Below the pieces are notes generated by a model that did not search any database, had not been told where the DNA came from, and saw only the letters and a program-made list of their open reading frames with translations. Below are positions 62,990 through 64,000 of a DNA stretch of 64,000 nt, one piece after another. The stretch lies in the NCBI GenBank assembly GCA_009760855.2, contig WPIO01000091.1:62001-126000 (forward strand), given 5' to 3'. Numbering within the stretch: position 1 is the first letter of the stretch; each line of letters starts with the position of its first letter. The stretch is from Cristatella mucedo. Lineage: Eukaryota; Bryozoa; Phylactolaemata; Cristatellidae. A program made the translations under genes and the position numbers.

Positions 62990-64000
62990 AGGCAATCGCA
63001 CTTGATTAACTCATTTCGCTTAAGTTTGCAGCAGAATGCAGCTCCTTGCTTAGGCAGTCGTAGTTAAATAACTCATTTTGCTTGAGTTTGCAGCAGGTCG
63101 CAGAATATGAAGACACCTCGATACTGCTCGTTATAGCGTGTGATAACCTGGTGCAAAGTGAGGCGCCTTGCATTAAGCCATTGACATTTAAAAAGCTTAT
63201 TTTGCATGACTTCACAGCAGATCGCACAATATCTAGATACTTTAAATCCGCCCGATGAAGCTTGCAAGAGCTGCCAGCAGAGTGCAGCACCTTGCTCAGA
63301 GCAATCGCACTTAAAAAACTCATTTCGATTGAGTTTGCAGAAGATCGCAAGATTTAAAGACACCTCGATACTGCTCGTTATAGCGTGTGATAACTTGCTG
63401 GAGATTGCTGTGCCTTGCCCTAAGCCATTCACACTTGAATAACTTATTTTGCATGAGTTCACAGCAGATCGCACAATATCTAGATACTTTAAATCAACCC
63501 ATCTAAGCGTGTGGTAGCTTGCAGCATAGTGCAGCTCCTTGCTTTAGGCAATCGCACATGAATAACTCATTACCTTAAAATTGCAGCAGATCGCAGAATA
63601 TAAATACACCGAGATACTGCTCCTCATTGCCTGTGATAACTTGCTGCAGAGTGCACAGCCTTGCATTAAGCAATTCACACTTGAATAAGCTATTTTACAC
63701 GAGATCGCAGGAGATCGAACAATATCTAGATATTTTTAAACCACACGTCAAAGCGTGCAGAAGCTGGCAGCAGATTCCTACACCTTGCTTTAGGCAATCG
63801 CACTTCAATGACTCATTTTGCTTGATTTTGCAGCAGATCGCAGAATATAAAGACACCTCGATACTGCTCCTCATATCGTTTGAAAACTTGCTGCAGAGTG
63901 GGGCGCCTTGCAATTGTCCATTTACACTTGAATAGCTTATTTTTCATGAGTTCACAGAAGATCGCTCAATATCTAGATACCTTAAATTAACCCGTCAAAG
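62990..64000 (+). repeat. Unit alpha-6, partial, cut by window end
   Basis: Mini at 62990-63051. The first ~930 bases match beta-1's head at an offset of 13826 bp, but 63940-63990 reads 'gatcgctcaatatctagata', which is the alpha form. The unit runs off the end of the window. Confidence 0.75.

Larger units (their letters stand above)
1..64000 (+). repeat. Tandem satellite DNA array, 246-247 bp dimeric unit
   Basis: Every part of the window is the same tandem repeat in one orientation, and both ends stop inside a monomer, so the array continues on each side. Recurring landmarks are 'aggcaatcgcacttgaata', 'gcagcagatcgc', 'gacacctcgatactgctcg', 'aggccattcacacttgaata' and 'tatctagatactttaaatc', which return about every 247 bases. 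No stretch of unrelated sequence was seen. Long, diverged arrays with higher-order structure are typical of eukaryotic centromeric or pericentromeric satellites; that location is inference. The family and host were not recognised. Confidence 0.98.

Noticed and set aside
1..64000. CRISPR array
   Set aside because: The repeats are 123-247 bp with no short constant repeat alternating with unrelated unique spacers, and no cas-like gene is present.
1..64000. CENP-B box in the monomers
   Set aside because: 'ttcgcttgagtttgc' in monomer A shares the leading TTCG and the following A of the mammalian 17-base motif, but the required CGGG is missing. The 'cccgtc' of monomer B is not paired with TTCG at the right distance on the other strand.
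1..64000. Telomere-type repeat TTAGGC
   Set aside because: 'ttaggc' occurs at most monomer junctions but always singly within the longer unit, never as a short tandem array.
1..64000. tRNA-derived element, SINE or other Pol III promoter
   Set aside because: No convincing A-box/B-box pair ('ggttcgantcc' type) and no tRNA-like fold were seen in the consensus dimer.
1..64000. Transposon or retroelement inserted in the array
   Set aside because: The repeat landmarks continue through every row. No terminal repeats, target-site duplications, poly-A tail or transposase/reverse transcriptase motifs were found.

Overview
The whole 64-kb window is satellite DNA: one uninterrupted head-to-tail tandem array in a single orientation, running off both ends. 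I found no supportable protein gene, RNA gene, transposon, CRISPR array or regulatory site. A long, diverged, layered tandem array of this kind points to a eukaryotic chromosome, most plausibly centromeric, pericentromeric or other heterochromatin. The sequence alone does not name the species.

The basic unit is a monomer of about 123 bp. Two diverged types, A and B, alternate to give a dimer of 246-247 bp, so the window holds roughly 260 dimers or 520 monomers. A and B are clearly related: they align closely over their first ~60 bp and again at their last ~20 bp. B has two length classes, B1 (123 bp) and B2 (124 bp). At a few places the A/B register slips by one monomer through A-to-B or B-to-A hybrid monomers.

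The layout has three domains. (1) About 1-24786 is an older mosaic. Segments of 0.3-1.8 kb recur at long, irregular offsets (for example 11081, 16385 and 19591 bp), with local tandem duplications of 247, 493 and 862 bp. (2) 24787-38708 is a recent higher-order repeat: three nearly identical tandem copies of 4311, 4805 and 4806 bp that meet at the same point in the monomer. The second and third copies carry an extra 494-bp internal duplication. (3) 38709-41697 is transitional, and 41698-64000 is a second higher-order family. Its marker is a 62-bp half-monomer remnant ('mini') seen 14 times. Successive minis are 1049, 802 or about 2284 bp apart, that is 4, 3 or 9 dimers plus one mini. The order is U, U, alpha, S, alpha, beta, S, alpha, S, beta, alpha, S, alpha, partial alpha.

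The many open frames on both strands are shadows of the repeat: they recur with every unit, overlap on both strands and follow its period. The interest of the window is its record of satellite evolution: unequal exchange in half-, quarter- and whole-dimer steps, a founder deletion spread by amplification, and two separate episodes of recent homogenisation. All similarity statements are by-eye comparisons; no alignment was run.
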